Shown here piece after piece: positions 27,356 to 35,185 of a DNA stretch of 64,000 nt (within the stretch, counting starts at the first letter, position 1; the number at the start of each line of letters is the position of its first letter). The notes under the pieces were generated by a model, which saw only the letters and a program-made list of their open reading frames with translations, was not told where the DNA came from and did no database searches. The position numbers and the translations under genes are program-made. Origin of the DNA: Hungatella sp. UBA7603 (GTDB lineage: Bacteria > Bacillota > Clostridia > Lachnospirales > Lachnospiraceae); the NCBI GenBank assembly GCA_002478865.1, contig DLJZ01000027.1:62001-126000 (forward strand). The letters are read 5' to 3'.

Positions 27356-28174
27356 CTATTTTTCTTCATAATTCTTAAGTACAGATCCACGGGGTTCATT
27401 TGCAACACCATTGTCCTCCTGGGGTCTGAGAGCCAGTTGAATCTTTCCTCCCCCGCTCTTCATAAGGGCAATTTGTGCTGCCTGGGAAGGAGTTACTTCT
27501 AATGTAACGCTAGCGTATTCCAGGTTTTTATAGTCCACCGTACTGTCAAAGTAAAAAGAACTTCCAAGTGCTGCAACTTTAACATCCTGAAGTGCAATAA
27601 CAGAAAATTCATTTCCCATAGAATCATTTAGAATCTGGGCATTTGATGGATTCTGGGGTCCCATGATCCGCTCCATTGACAGGCCTGCTGGTATCTCTCC
27701 TTCGCTTCCCGGTACTGATGTATTTAGGGTTCCTGTAAAAATAACATCCACATGGTTACCCACCCTTAAATTATTGGAGACTCCCTGTTCTATATCTGCC
27801 TGTATGGTTACCGCTCGTTTTCCTTCCTCCAGCCTTGAAGCAAGCCCGAGAACCTCAGCATTATCTTCTTGAAGTCTTCGGTCTGTCAGTACCTCTTCCT
27901 GAAAGATATTTGACACGCAAACCTTTCCAACTACATCCTCTGTCTTTATGTAATAGCCCTTTGTTTCTTCATCAAACGGCACCTTTTTCAGCTTTATCAT
28001 GTCCTTTGTCACTGTTGTGTAGGGACCAATATCCTGCGCAGCAACCACAACTTCAATTCTTTGGCCATCAGCCAGGGTTTTAGACTGATTGCTATCTCTC
28101 ATAGTAAGCATCCGGTATCCGACTATGAATACGAGAAAAGCAGCTAATAATGCGATCAAACGAATTTTCTTCAC
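27356..28174 (-). CDS. cpaB: CpaB/RcpC family pilus protein with SAF domain
   Basis: This is a 272-residue protein with a GTG start and AGGAG at 5 bases. One N-terminal membrane anchor (about 5-22) precedes a SAF/beta-clip domain (VVAAQDIGPYTTVTKDMIKL, about 45-100) and the RcpC-like domain (VTIQADIEQGVSNNLRVGNH, DVIFTG). CpaB/RcpC is a periplasmic or extracytoplasmic scaffold in Tad systems; in a monoderm it would face the wall space. It follows the flp gene after a hairpin. Confidence 0.88.
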   Translation of the reverse strand: MKKIRLIALLAAFLVFIVGYRMLTMRDSNQSKTLADGQRIEVVVAAQDIGPYTTVTKDMIKLKKVPFDEETKGYYIKTEDVVGKVCVSNIFQEEVLTDRRLQEDNAEVLGLASRLEEGKRAVTIQADIEQGVSNNLRVGNHVDVIFTGTLNTSVPGSEGEIPAGLSMERIMGPQNPSNAQILNDSMGNEFSVIALQDVKVAALGSSFYFDSTVDYKNLEYASVTLEVTPSQAAQIALMKSGGGKIQLALRPQEDNGVANEPRGSVLKNYEEK

Positions 28175-28224
28175 CTTAACTCCTCACTGGTATAACAGCT
28201 TTACCTTTTTAATTTTTACAATTT

Positions 28225-28267
28225 AAGACGAGGCCCGCAGATATTTTCTGATGATTCGCCCCGTCTT
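28225..28267 (-). terminator. Intercistronic hairpin after flp (attenuating terminator)
   Basis: A ten-bp stem with one G-U pair (arms 28225-28234 and 28258-28267) plus an inner four-bp stem lies between flp and cpaB. The following tract on the minus strand is A/T-rich but not a clean U run. A partial terminator or RNA-stabilising hairpin would give more pilin than machine, as is common after major pilin genes. Confidence 0.5.
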
Positions 28268-28279
28268 TTCTATAAGCAA

Positions 28280-28586
28280 CAACCGATTTGATTCTTAAAT
28301 TACCTGATTATTTTTATGGCATTGCACCATTAATACTATCAAATGTACCCTTAACCTTACCACCTAACGCCTGCAATACAGCAATAACCACAACAGCGAT
28401 CAGTGCGAGAATTAATCCATATTCAACCATTCCCTGTCCACTTTCCTCAGAAACAAATTTATTCCAAAGCTTCTTCATTTCTTTCACCTCCCTATCTTTT
28501 GTATATTTAGAATCAACAAAAAACTTACTATGCTGGTTTCCATGTTTCAACTTAAAGTTTTTATATATTTAGAATCAAATCGGTTG
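28280..28586. repeat. 16-bp inverted repeat flanking the flp gene, plus a 15-bp direct repeat
   Basis: CAACCGATTTGATTCT occurs on the plus strand at 28280-28295 and on the minus strand at 28571-28586, an exact 16-bp inverted pair enclosing flp. In addition TATATTTAGAATCAA occurs twice on the plus strand (28502-28516 and 28564-28578), upstream of flp; the second copy overlaps the right inverted arm. They may be operators, promoter parts, or a small recombination site. Confidence 0.55.
28314..28478 (-). CDS. flp: Flp/Fap-type major pilin
   Basis: The 54-residue prepilin starts at ATG 28478 behind GGAGGTG; upstream in-frame codons are leader. The signature is textbook: EESG then QGMVEYGLILALIAVVVI, matching G/XXXXEY with cleavage after Gly, a long hydrophobic helix, and a short tail ending DSINGAMP. 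It should be the main structural subunit, matured by the A24 peptidase at 28774. Confidence 0.93.
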   Translation of the reverse strand: MKKLWNKFVSEESGQGMVEYGLILALIAVVVIAVLQALGGKVKGTFDSINGAMP

Positions 28587-28599
28587 GTTACTACAAACA

Positions 28600-28761
28600 T
28601 CAGGGAAACGCAGGGATCAAAATGGTGTGAATCTCATCATAAATTTTAACCGCTGCGCCTGACATATTTCCAAAAGCAATTGCGGCCACGATGACGACTG
28701 CTGCAAACAAAGCCGCAAATTCAACCATAGCCTGTCCCTTTTCAGATTTTAAACGTCTCAT
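28600..28761 (-). CDS. Second Flp-like small pilin
   Basis: This 53-residue ORF starts at ATG 28761 with GAGG 5-6 bases upstream and stops at 28600. It reads MRRLKSEKG then QAMVEFAALFAAVVIVAAIA, so it has the same basic leader, G/XXXXEF cleavage site and hydrophobic helix as Flp pilins, with a C-terminal tail KIYDEIHTILIPAFP. It lies between the peptidase gene and flp, 12 bases from the former. It may be a minor pilin or a variant major pilin. Confidence 0.8.
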   Translation of the reverse strand: MRRLKSEKGQAMVEFAALFAAVVIVAAIAFGNMSGAAVKIYDEIHTILIPAFP

Positions 28762-28773
28762 GTTTTCCTCATT

Positions 28774-29451
28774 TTACAAAATATTAATTAATATGTAGGG
28801 CCAAAGCAGTGCGGTCAAAAAGCCTGCCATTATATGCCCGCACATCGGAAAGGTACTATCGCGAACCAGAAAACCACATTTTATGCCAGCCAGACAATAA
28901 ATCCCAACGGCACATGCCATGCCAGTCAGGAAGTAAAACACTCCGGGCCAGCCGACTGTTACTGCAATGACCATAGCGAGCTTAACATCTCCCATTCCAA
29001 CTCCGGCAGTTCCCTTCCTGGCATAGGTAAACAACATTGTCATACTGAAAACAACGATGACCAGAAGTAAGGCCCCGGCTGATCCCCAAAGTGCTCTAAG
29101 GCCATCTGAATATATCCGGTATGTCAGGCCTGCTGCAAGAATTACCCACAGCATTTCATTGGCGATAATTCTTATTAAGCGGTCCATACAAATACCAAAA
29201 ACAGCAACGTAACAGATGAACACTGCAAATATGGTCTGATCAGACGGCATCAGGAAGCATATCATTCCTGTAACGCTGGCAGTAAAAAGTGCGCTTAAGC
29301 CTCTCCACTGGAGACTGGGTCTTATCTGTGGCCCCGGGTATCCCTTCTGTTTGCTCTTATAACAGGCAAAGGAATGTGAGAAATCCGGTATTGAGTAACC
29401 GATCAGACAACTCATGCCAGTTAAAATGACACTTCCTATTAATCCATTCAT
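28774..29451 (-). CDS. tadV: A24-family prepilin peptidase (TadV/CpaA type)
   Basis: The 225-residue polytopic protein (about six helices) has the aspartyl protease motif GMGDVKLAM (GxGD, second catalytic Asp) and an earlier Asp in FGICMDRLIR. It lacks the N-methylase cysteine domain of PilD, as usual for TadV. It cleaves the leader of the two Flp pilins and the TadE-like proteins. It is the first gene of the operon: ATG at 29451 behind AAAGGGAG, 66 bases downstream of the left inverted repeat of the switch. Confidence 0.9.
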   Translation of the reverse strand: MNGLIGSVILTGMSCLIGYSIPDFSHSFACYKSKQKGYPGPQIRPSLQWRGLSALFTASVTGMICFLMPSDQTIFAVFICYVAVFGICMDRLIRIIANEMLWVILAAGLTYRIYSDGLRALWGSAGALLLVIVVFSMTMLFTYARKGTAGVGMGDVKLAMVIAVTVGWPGVFYFLTGMACAVGIYCLAGIKCGFLVRDSTFPMCGHIMAGFLTALLWPYILINIL

Positions 29452-29516
29452 TTTCTCCCTTTCATACCCCTTATCTTATGTGGCTTATCTGTTTCAACAG
29501 CCGTTTTATCAGCAGT

Positions 29517-29547
29517 TACAACAGAATACCTCTTTTGTTGTAAAAAC
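29517..29547 (+). repeat. Left inverted repeat of the switch
   Basis: This arm reads TACAACAGAATACCTC, then TTTTGTTGTAAAAAC. It matches the reverse complement of 29738-29768 except at 29523 (A here, G in the other arm). It lies in the 5' leader of the tad operon, so the mRNA start in the ON state would pass through it. Confidence 0.85.
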
Positions 29548-29579
29548 AGGCAAATATAACAAGAGGTGAGCCTTTGATC

Positions 29580-29639
29580 AAAAAAAAAAGGACACCGCAA
29601 ACAGGCTGGAAAAATTTTCACAACTCCAGCCTGTTTGCG
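29580..29639 (-). terminator. Strong intrinsic terminator inside the switch, acting leftward
   Basis: A 15-bp perfect stem (CGCAAACAGGCTGGA, arms 29596-29610 and 29625-29639) is followed on the minus strand, after seven bases, by ten T (29589-29580). As printed it would stop any leftward transcript, for example from the recombinase gene, before it reaches tad. Read in the inverted orientation it has no U tract in the tad direction. Confidence 0.8.
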
Positions 29640-29690
29640 CTATCCAAATTTGATAAATTTGTACATTTGAAACAGTTTTTAAAATAATTG

Positions 29691-29719
29691 TAGACTTTTC
29701 AATATTTATGTAGTATATT
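29691..29719 (+). promoter_or_regulatory. Candidate promoter inside the switch, facing away from tad as printed
   Basis: TAGACT (29691-29696), a 17-base spacer and TATATT (29714-29719) form a reasonable sigma-A promoter reading right. The region is very A/T-rich. A leftward reading gives a TATACT -10 but no good -35. Inversion would place this promoter about 65-90 bases from the left repeat, firing into tadV. Confidence 0.45.
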
Positions 29720-29737
29720 AAGTAACAGATCCGACAA

Positions 29738-29768
29738 GTTTTTACAACAAAAGAGGTATTCCGTTGTA
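29738..29768 (-). repeat. Right inverted repeat of the switch, overlapping the recombinase 3' end
   Basis: The minus strand reads TACAACGGAATACCTC, then TTTTGTTGTAAAAAC. It contains the last codons and the TAA stop of the recombinase gene (29742-29744). Because both arms are almost identical, recombination inside the repeat would leave the recombinase coding end essentially unchanged. Confidence 0.85.
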
Positions 29769-30629
29769 TTGTGTGACTAATAAGTCTAATTGTTCTAATA
29801 TTTTCAAGTGTGCATGACCACTTTCTCTTGTGTAGATACGGGTAGTATTCACATCGCTGTGTCCCAATATATCTGCTAGCCTTGATAGATCCTTCTCCAT
29901 CGTGTAAAAGGTTCTGGCAAATAAATGACGAAGGTTATGTGGAAATATCTTTTCCTCATTAACTCCGGCTAATCTTCCCAGTGCTTTCATCTCCCTCCAT
30001 ATATTGCTTCTGTCCATCGCCTTTCCGTTACGGGTAATAAATATCATACCGGATATTATATTCCGTCTCTTTGCGTACCTTATCAATAAATCGCATAATT
30101 GACCAGTCAGAATGACTAATCGGATCCTTCCTTTGCATTCAACCTCTGCCACACCACTCCTGGCTGCTTCCACCGTAATAAATGGGAGCTCAGAAACACG
30201 GATTCCGCTGGAGCAGATCGTCTGAAGGACCATTGCTAGACGTTCTTGATTGTTTTCTTGTGCTACTTTGACCAGTCTTTTATATTCTTCTTTTTTTAGT
30301 TCCTTTTGTTCTGTACAAAACACATTACTGCTGACCTTGAAAAATTTCACTCTACAATCTGACCACCCACTGTATTTAAAAAATCCATTGACTGCTGCCA
30401 ATGCTCCATTGGCCGTAACAGGAGAAAACCTTTTCCGCAGTGCAGTCTTCCATAAAATCACCAGCTCTTTGCTTACACTCTTTCCATCAAGATACCATTT
30501 GAATTGCTCGAGATAATACCGGTATTTTTGTATAGTAACCTGACTTTTTTCCTGGCAATATAGCCATTTGCAATAGTCATCTATTACGTCTTCTGTGATG
30601 GTTCTCACTTGTCTCAGACTCTTTTTCAT
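29742..30629 (-). CDS. Tyrosine recombinase (site-specific DNA invertase type)
   Basis: The 295-residue protein starts at ATG 30629, preceded by GGAGGG; the earlier ATG at 30641 overlaps that site. The N-terminal SAM-like core-binding domain (about 10-100) precedes the catalytic domain with the full set: Arg in SSGIRVSEL (about 140), Lys in VECKGRIRL, HNLRH (about 230), His in LGHSD and nucleophile Tyr in TRIYTRE (about 264). Its size and lone placement beside an inverted repeat fit a dedicated invertase rather than a phage integrase. Its stop codon is inside the right repeat, and its own transcript runs towards tad. Confidence 0.9.
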   Translation of the reverse strand: MKKSLRQVRTITEDVIDDYCKWLYCQEKSQVTIQKYRYYLEQFKWYLDGKSVSKELVILWKTALRKRFSPVTANGALAAVNGFFKYSGWSDCRVKFFKVSSNVFCTEQKELKKEEYKRLVKVAQENNQERLAMVLQTICSSGIRVSELPFITVEAARSGVAEVECKGRIRLVILTGQLCDLLIRYAKRRNIISGMIFITRNGKAMDRSNIWREMKALGRLAGVNEEKIFPHNLRHLFARTFYTMEKDLSRLADILGHSDVNTTRIYTRESGHAHLKILEQLDLLVTQYNGIPLLL

Positions 30630-30698
30630 AGTTCCCTCCATATTTTGCTATTGGCATAATTCAGATTTAAATTGCTGACTTTCTGTCAGTATCTGAAG

Positions 30699-30707
30699 AT
30701 TATAGCA
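30699..30707 (-). promoter_or_regulatory. Extended -10 promoter of the recombinase gene
   Basis: The minus strand reads TGCTATAAT, a perfect extended -10, about 70 bases before the recombinase start. No good -35 is present, as often with extended -10 promoters. A five-bp hairpin (30675-30689) lies in the leader. Confidence 0.55.
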
Positions 30708-30970
30708 CTTATATACAATATCGAATATTCTTTGTAATTTAGATAGCTGATAAGTCTGATTTTACAAAGAAAAAGCGTTATCTAAAATAGTCATGGGGGT
30801 ATGCGATATTGCTATGTTTATGGCAGTATATATCCAATTTGAGATTTTAAAAACCATTGTGGATATCTAGCCATAAGGCATGTTGTGCTAGTAAGATTTT
30901 TTTACTTTGGTGTTATGTCTTTTGTTTACCTGGAGGATTCTAGATAGCATTTAAACAAGGTATTTAGACA

Positions 30971-31020
30971 AGTAAGAAAGGCGCAAACATTTTTATGTTT
31001 ACGCCTTTCTTACTGTTTTT
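30971..31020 (+). terminator. Strong hairpin with T tract (rightward terminator, perhaps bidirectional)
   Basis: A 20-bp stem with one mismatch (arms 30971-30990 and 30995-31014, loop TTTT) is followed by GTTTTT. No rightward gene ends nearby, so it may be a remnant or insulate the recombinase. The 30728-30970 stretch between it and the recombinase promoter shows no gene. Confidence 0.65.
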
Positions 31021-31037
31021 ATTATATATAATTTTTC

Positions 31038-31346
31038 TCATTTAATACAATTAGGGATATCCCTTGTTTCAGAGAACTGTTTAACTTCCATAGGCTTGTT
31101 TTGTATAACAACTACCTTTAACTTTTTATTTTCGCAATTTACCATCACTGTGGTATAGTTTTCCTTATGTAAGTCAATCTCTACATAAAGCAGATTTCCT
31201 CTTCTCTGCAATTCGCTCACTTCTGATTTTATTTCCAACTGAATATTCCCAGTTAGCCCTTTGTCGCAAAATATAGCCCCTTTGAGACCTTTAAAACCAA
31301 TAGTGGAATGTATGCCATTCAGACAATAAAAAGCCTTATCGGGCAA
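31038..31346 (-). pseudogene. Remnant of an IS110-type transposase N-terminus (degenerate copy A)
   Basis: Residues RRGNLLYVEIDLHKENYTTV and KKLKVVVIQNKP match the start of the IS110 transposase at 33-34 kb (RRENLLYVGIDLHKETHTAV), whose DEDD catalytic Asp lies in GIDLHK. After about 60 matching residues it diverges (FSETRDIPNCIK) and stops. The upstream part of the frame corresponds to the same flanking sequence found at 34.5-34.6 kb. It is a deletion derivative, not a functional gene. Confidence 0.65.
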
Positions 31347-31760
31347 ATATAATAAAGAAAGGATTTTACCTTTTCCCTGATAGATATTTGAGTTGCTGTT
31401 GCCACCTATTCATCTTTCTGCTAATTTATCTATGGCTGTTTTTTATATGGCTCAAGTCGCATACTTGCAGCTATTTATAAATCTGGTTGCGGAATATTTC
31501 CACTCTTTTCCTCCTCTAAAACAGGGGTGAACCATGGTAATAAAAATGATGCAATAGAGTAGCGAAATAATTGCTAACAATAAACCCATAACCAGTGTAT
31601 CAAGTCAAGAAGCAATCCTATAACCAGTTTAAACTCTTTGCCTAAATCACCTATTTTTAGTAGTTTCTGATATCTACTTCGTTATGCTATTCTTGAATCA
31701 TTTGTATTTGAATACAAAAAAGAAAAGCATTATGGCTAGGCAATTTTACTTGATGTGTTT
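31100..31760. repeat. Degenerate duplicate (copy A) of sequence at 34.0-35.2 kb
   Basis: Several blocks match, in the same order and orientation, blocks of copy B: 31100-31220 with 34020-34140 (IS110 start), 31300-31530 with 34590-34840 (shared GGCTGTTTTTTATATGGCT and CTAAAACAGGGG), and 31650-31740 with 35105-35195 (shared CTATTTTTAGTAGTTTCTG). Copy A even keeps a trace of the start of the small plus-strand gene at 35186. Copy A and copy B together bracket the orphan toxin/immunity module. Confidence 0.65.
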
Positions 31761-31804
31761 AATTTGACACGTATCAACATATCCCGAAAATAGTAAATAC
31801 CTAT

Positions 31805-31861
31805 AAAAAATTATAACTTAAATGCACCACGATATCTAACATTATCGCGGTGCATTTAAGT
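31805..31861 (-). terminator. Terminator after the orphan immunity gene
   Basis: A 19-bp stem with one G-U pair (arms 31816-31834 and 31843-31861) is followed on the minus strand by TATAATTTTTT. It closes the leftward orphan toxin/immunity module. The 31347-31804 stretch beyond it contains only the duplicated degenerate sequence. Confidence 0.75.
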
Positions 31862-31910
31862 ATCTAGTCAAGAATTATAGAATCTTCTCTTCTGGTACTT
31901 TTATTTTACC

Positions 31911-32419
31911 TTAACGTTCTACCATATTTTCTATATCTGATAAGTCATCATTGTCAAGTTCTCCTTCCATATATTTTTTGTATTTTTCAATATATTCTTT
32001 TAACGCATGTTTAAACCCTAGCTTATATAATAAAAGCCATGAATGATGAAATACTGCATTATCATCTCTATTACGGTCTGTATAGAAATTGATTAATTCT
32101 ATTATCTTGTCTTTCCACTTTTTTTTACTTAAGTGATTCAAGGCAATTCCTGCCCACCCAGCACACTCCTCATGTCCAGTTATTGCGATTTCAACAACCT
32201 CTTCTAGAACTAATTCAATCGAATCTGTAAAGATATAACCCTCTCCCATCATTCGTACTACTGATAATTGACTAAGTAAATCTGTCTCTTCTAATGCTTT
32301 TCTTAAATCATTTTTCTTTTTATTTTCCTCTACATTATTATTGTAATAGAAAGATGTACTTTCAAATTCTGCTTTTTTTCTATGAATTCTATCCAATCTC
32401 GTGAATAATTCATTTCCAT
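31911..32419 (-). pseudogene. Putative immunity protein of the orphan toxin module, frameshifted near its start
   Basis: The 161-codon frame (31911-32396) encodes an all-helical acidic protein (ALEETDLLSQLSVVRMMGE, VEIAITGHEECAGWAGIAL) resembling HEAT-like immunity proteins. It would have to begin at TTG 32396 without a ribosome site. A proper ATG at 32419 with GAGG at 5 bases opens another frame (MEMNYSRDWIEFIEKK) that joins it if one A is added to a seven-A run near 32375. The gene lies just after the toxin fragment, the standard toxin-immunity order. It is probably the cognate immunity, now broken or misread. Confidence 0.55.
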
Positions 32420-32429
32420 ATTTACCTCA

Positions 32430-32852
32430 CTATCTCTTCTTTTCTCCTTTTTCCCATGGCATAGATTGGTATAATCCATTAAATTCATCAACGGTCATAT
32501 CTCTTGTAGGGTATATCGTGGAATGACCTATTGCGTGTCCTCCTGGCACCTTATCTTTACCATCATATACTATGATAAACCTTCCGGTAGTTTTGTTCCC
32601 CCCGAAACCTTATATATAGTGCCTGTTAATGGTGTATCATATGGATCTGCACAAACTGATTTTCCTTTAGGTAATGGTGGAGATTGAGCACTAACCACAT
32701 CACTCCCACTTTCTACTCCAAAATCTTTACCGGATCTCGCATCGCCTGGCTTAGTTGCATTTCCAAATACATAGGTATCAGTTGGAACAGTATTATTATC
32801 GCCCGAACCCTTAGGTGGAGTACTGAGATATACGGAAGGGAGTGAAAATTCA
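32430..32852 (-). pseudogene. Orphan polymorphic-toxin C-terminal domain (displaced Rhs-type tip), frameshifted
   Basis: Reading leftward, one frame gives TPPKGSGDNNTVPTDTYVFG, SAQSPPLPKGKSVCADPYD and PLTGTIYKVSGGTKLPEGL, then a stop at 32570. The neighbouring frame continues IIVYDGKDKVPGGHAIGH, STIYPTRDMTVDEF and LYQSMPWEKGEKKR to a stop at 32430. A one-base change between a six-G run (32598-32603) and 32570 joins them. No start codon or Rhs core precedes it. This is what displaced C-terminal tips of Rhs/polymorphic toxins look like: a toxin tip plus immunity gene downstream of the intact rhs gene. I cannot name the toxin activity. Confidence 0.6.
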
Positions 32853-32861
32853 TATTCGTTT

Positions 32862-32890
32862 AAAAAAAGTATAGCACATCTTCGTGCTAT
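32862..32890 (-). terminator. Intrinsic terminator downstream of the IS110 pseudogene
   Basis: A seven-bp stem ATAGCAC/GTGCTAT (32871-32877, 32884-32890) is followed on the minus strand by AC and seven T. It lies 14 bases after the last IS110 codon and before the orphan toxin fragment, so the fragment is not read from the IS. Confidence 0.7.
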
Positions 32891-32903
32891 TTTTAGGAAG
32901 ATA

Positions 32904-34225
32904 TTACTGTTCTTCTTCTGGTATTGGTTCTCGGTATTCTGTCTTATTTTTCATCATTCCGTACACAATGTTCACTAATCAGCGCATGATACATACCAGT
33001 GCCTGAGACTTTGTCTTTCCTTCACCGATTTTTCGCATATAATAGTCATAAAATACCGGATGATTGGGCGTTCCGTTTTTTGGTCTGGATACCATGGTTA
33101 CTGCCAGGAAATAAAACAGTCCATGCAACTGGCAGTTTCCCTGTCTGGAGCTTTGTTCCTTACCTTTTCCGGCAGAACTGAACTTTACAGGAGCCAATCC
33201 CGCGAATCTTGCCAGCTTATCAGCATTGGGAAATCTTCGGATATCTCCGATTCCTGCGATCAACTTACTGGCAATAGACGTCCCATCCCCGGCATACTGG
33301 TCAGTTTATAGTCAAAACTAAGCAAGATTTTCTCGATTTCTTTATCTAGCCCTGCCAATTCTTCTTTTTGATGTTCCAAATCCCGTACCAGACTTGTTGT
33401 GATAAAGTCTCTGGATTCCTGATATTCCCGTATGGTATTTCCATCATTCTGAACACAATCCAGAATCATCTCTGCTTTATCCTTTCTGATGATAGGAGAT
33501 AGTTCTTTTAATTCGATCGTTAATTCTTCTGCCGTCTTTCCCCGCAAATGGACAGGGGACGGGTAGGTCTTCCAGAAATACATAGCGCATTTCCCATCTA
33601 TTTCACTGAAGAACTTACTGTAATTGGGATATGCCATGGATATCTACTCATGGAGTCCGTTCTTAAAACGGATTCCGTCTTTCACCAGTAAATCTCTCCG
33701 AATTACTAATTGAGCCAGTGTCCATTCGTTATCTTTTGGCTTCGCATCAGGTAATGTATGTAACTGGTTAATTAGAACCGTTGCCACACAATACGCATCG
33801 TGCTCATCATTTTTTCGGAGCATGGGTGTGCTTTTTCTGTGGTCATAAGCCAGAGCAGGATTAATGTCTTTTACAATGTAACCATTTTCAATCAACCAGA
33901 CAGCTAAACTTCTGCCGTAGCCGTATGCATTCTCCAATCCGTAAATAGGCTCAATACCAAGATGATTGGATTTTCTGTTTATATTTTCTGCCAGCTTTTT
34001 AAATTCACTGGGCTTGTTTTCTATAACGACTACCTCTAACTTTTCATTCCAGCAGTTTACCCTCACTGCGGTATGAGTTTCCTTATGCAGGTCAATCCCC
34101 ACATAAAGCAGATTTTCTCTTCTCTGCAATTCTCTCCCTCCTGATCTTGTTTCCAACCAATCAGTTCCCGTACCGGCAACCTCAGATGACAGCGTTAACT
34201 CGATTCGCATATCTTTATGCGCCAA
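32904..34225 (-). pseudogene. IS110-family transposase, inactivated by several lesions
   Basis: The N-terminal DEDD/RuvC-like domain (GIDLHKETHTAVRVN, YGLENAYGYGRSLAVWLIE, KNDEHDAYCVA) and the C-terminal transposase_20 domain (GIGDIRRFPNADKLARFAGL, VSRPKNGTPNHPVFYDYY) are both present. An in-frame TAG at 33644 replaces a codon between NGLHE and ISMAYPNYSKFF. One missing base near 33270 shifts PGMG away from TSIASKLIAGIG. A TGA at 32979 interrupts IMR from LVNIVYGMMKNKTEYR. The intact product would be about 430 residues. IS110 elements need no long terminal repeats and I found none. Confidence 0.8.
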
Positions 34226-35185
34226 GTCCGCAAGGGTTTGACTGCCTATCTACAACAAAACAATGGGTGAAAGGACAAGTTATTTCTTTTATTGGTTGTT
34301 GATGTTAACTCTGTATGGAATGGATTGCAAGTCATTTCTGGATTTATTTTCAGGAGATAGAACAACAGAAAAAAAGAATGGTAATGGGAGCTACAAAAGA
34401 AGTATTTTCACCCCCTGTAACCCCCGGCAGCCCCATTTTACCATAGAACCAATTTCCTGTAAATCCCATGGTTCTCCATGAACCATGGGGGGAGGCAGTT
34501 ATCTTTAAATCAATGGCAAAGCAGAATGGAGGTCCCATTCCCTTTTGGCCCTGTGTCGAAAATATAGACCCTGTATGACCTTTGAAACCGATGATGGAAC
34601 ACGTATGCCATTCAGGCAAAAAAAGCCTTGTTGGGCAAATTTGTAGAAAAAAGGGGAGTATCCTTTTCCCTGATAAATGTTTGAATTGCTGTTGCCACCT
34701 GTTCTTCTTTCTGCTACTTTAAAAGGAGTCGAATCTATGGCTGTTTTTTTATATGGCTTCAAGTCGCATACTTGCTGCTATTTAAAAATCTGGTTGAGGA
34801 ATATTTCCGCTCATTTCCTGCGCTAAAACAGGGGAGAACTATGGGGTCGAAAATGATTCAGTTTAAAAAGCCGGGGGCAAAAAACTCCCCTACTCGGATT
34901 ACATCAGCCCGCAATGCGGACTGGAAGGACTTTTTTTATCGGCGTCGGATTTTTATCATTGGGGTCGTAACCGGGGTTACCTTACAAGGATAGACCGCTT
35001 ATGCGAAATAGTTACGGGGTTATGAACGACTCCTTTAAAACCATAACCAGTAAATCGATACAATAAGCATTTCGTGAATTAATTTCATCCATTTACCCAA
35101 TTCAAAGCATCTATTTTTAGTAGTTTCTGGTATGGACTTCCTGACACTATTTCGGTATCGTATGTTCTCAGAGGAGGGAAGCATT
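34226..35185. repeat. Copy B of the degenerate duplicated segment; no gene recognised
   Basis: Only short overlapping frames on both strands are present and none resembles a known protein. Most of 34540-34850 and 35105-35195 is repeated at 31.3-31.75 kb. A perfect 10-bp palindrome (CCCATGGTTC, arms 34465-34474 and 34480-34489, loop TCCAT) lies in the part absent from copy A (about 34170-34530), so that part may be an insertion in B or a deletion in A. Confidence 0.5.

Larger units (their letters stand above)
29517..29768. other. Probable invertible DNA element (phase switch) upstream of the tad operon
   Basis: Two 31-bp inverted repeats identical at 30 positions enclose 190 bp. The segment holds no gene but carries a strong leftward-acting terminator and a rightward promoter-like sequence. 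It lies exactly between the first tad gene and a tyrosine recombinase gene. Inversion would turn the promoter towards tad and disable the terminator. This is the standard design of recombinase-controlled ON/OFF switches (Clostridioides cmr/flg switches, Bacteroides capsule promoters). The inversion itself is inferred, not observed. Confidence 0.78.

Noticed and set aside
29742..30629. Tyrosine recombinase as integrase of a mobile island
   Set aside because: No tRNA or attachment-site duplication, no excisionase or mobile cargo; the inverted repeats point to inversion instead.
34263..34993. Short plus-strand frames in the duplicated region
   Set aside because: They lack ribosome sites and family similarity and lie in sequence that is eroded differently in the duplicate copy.
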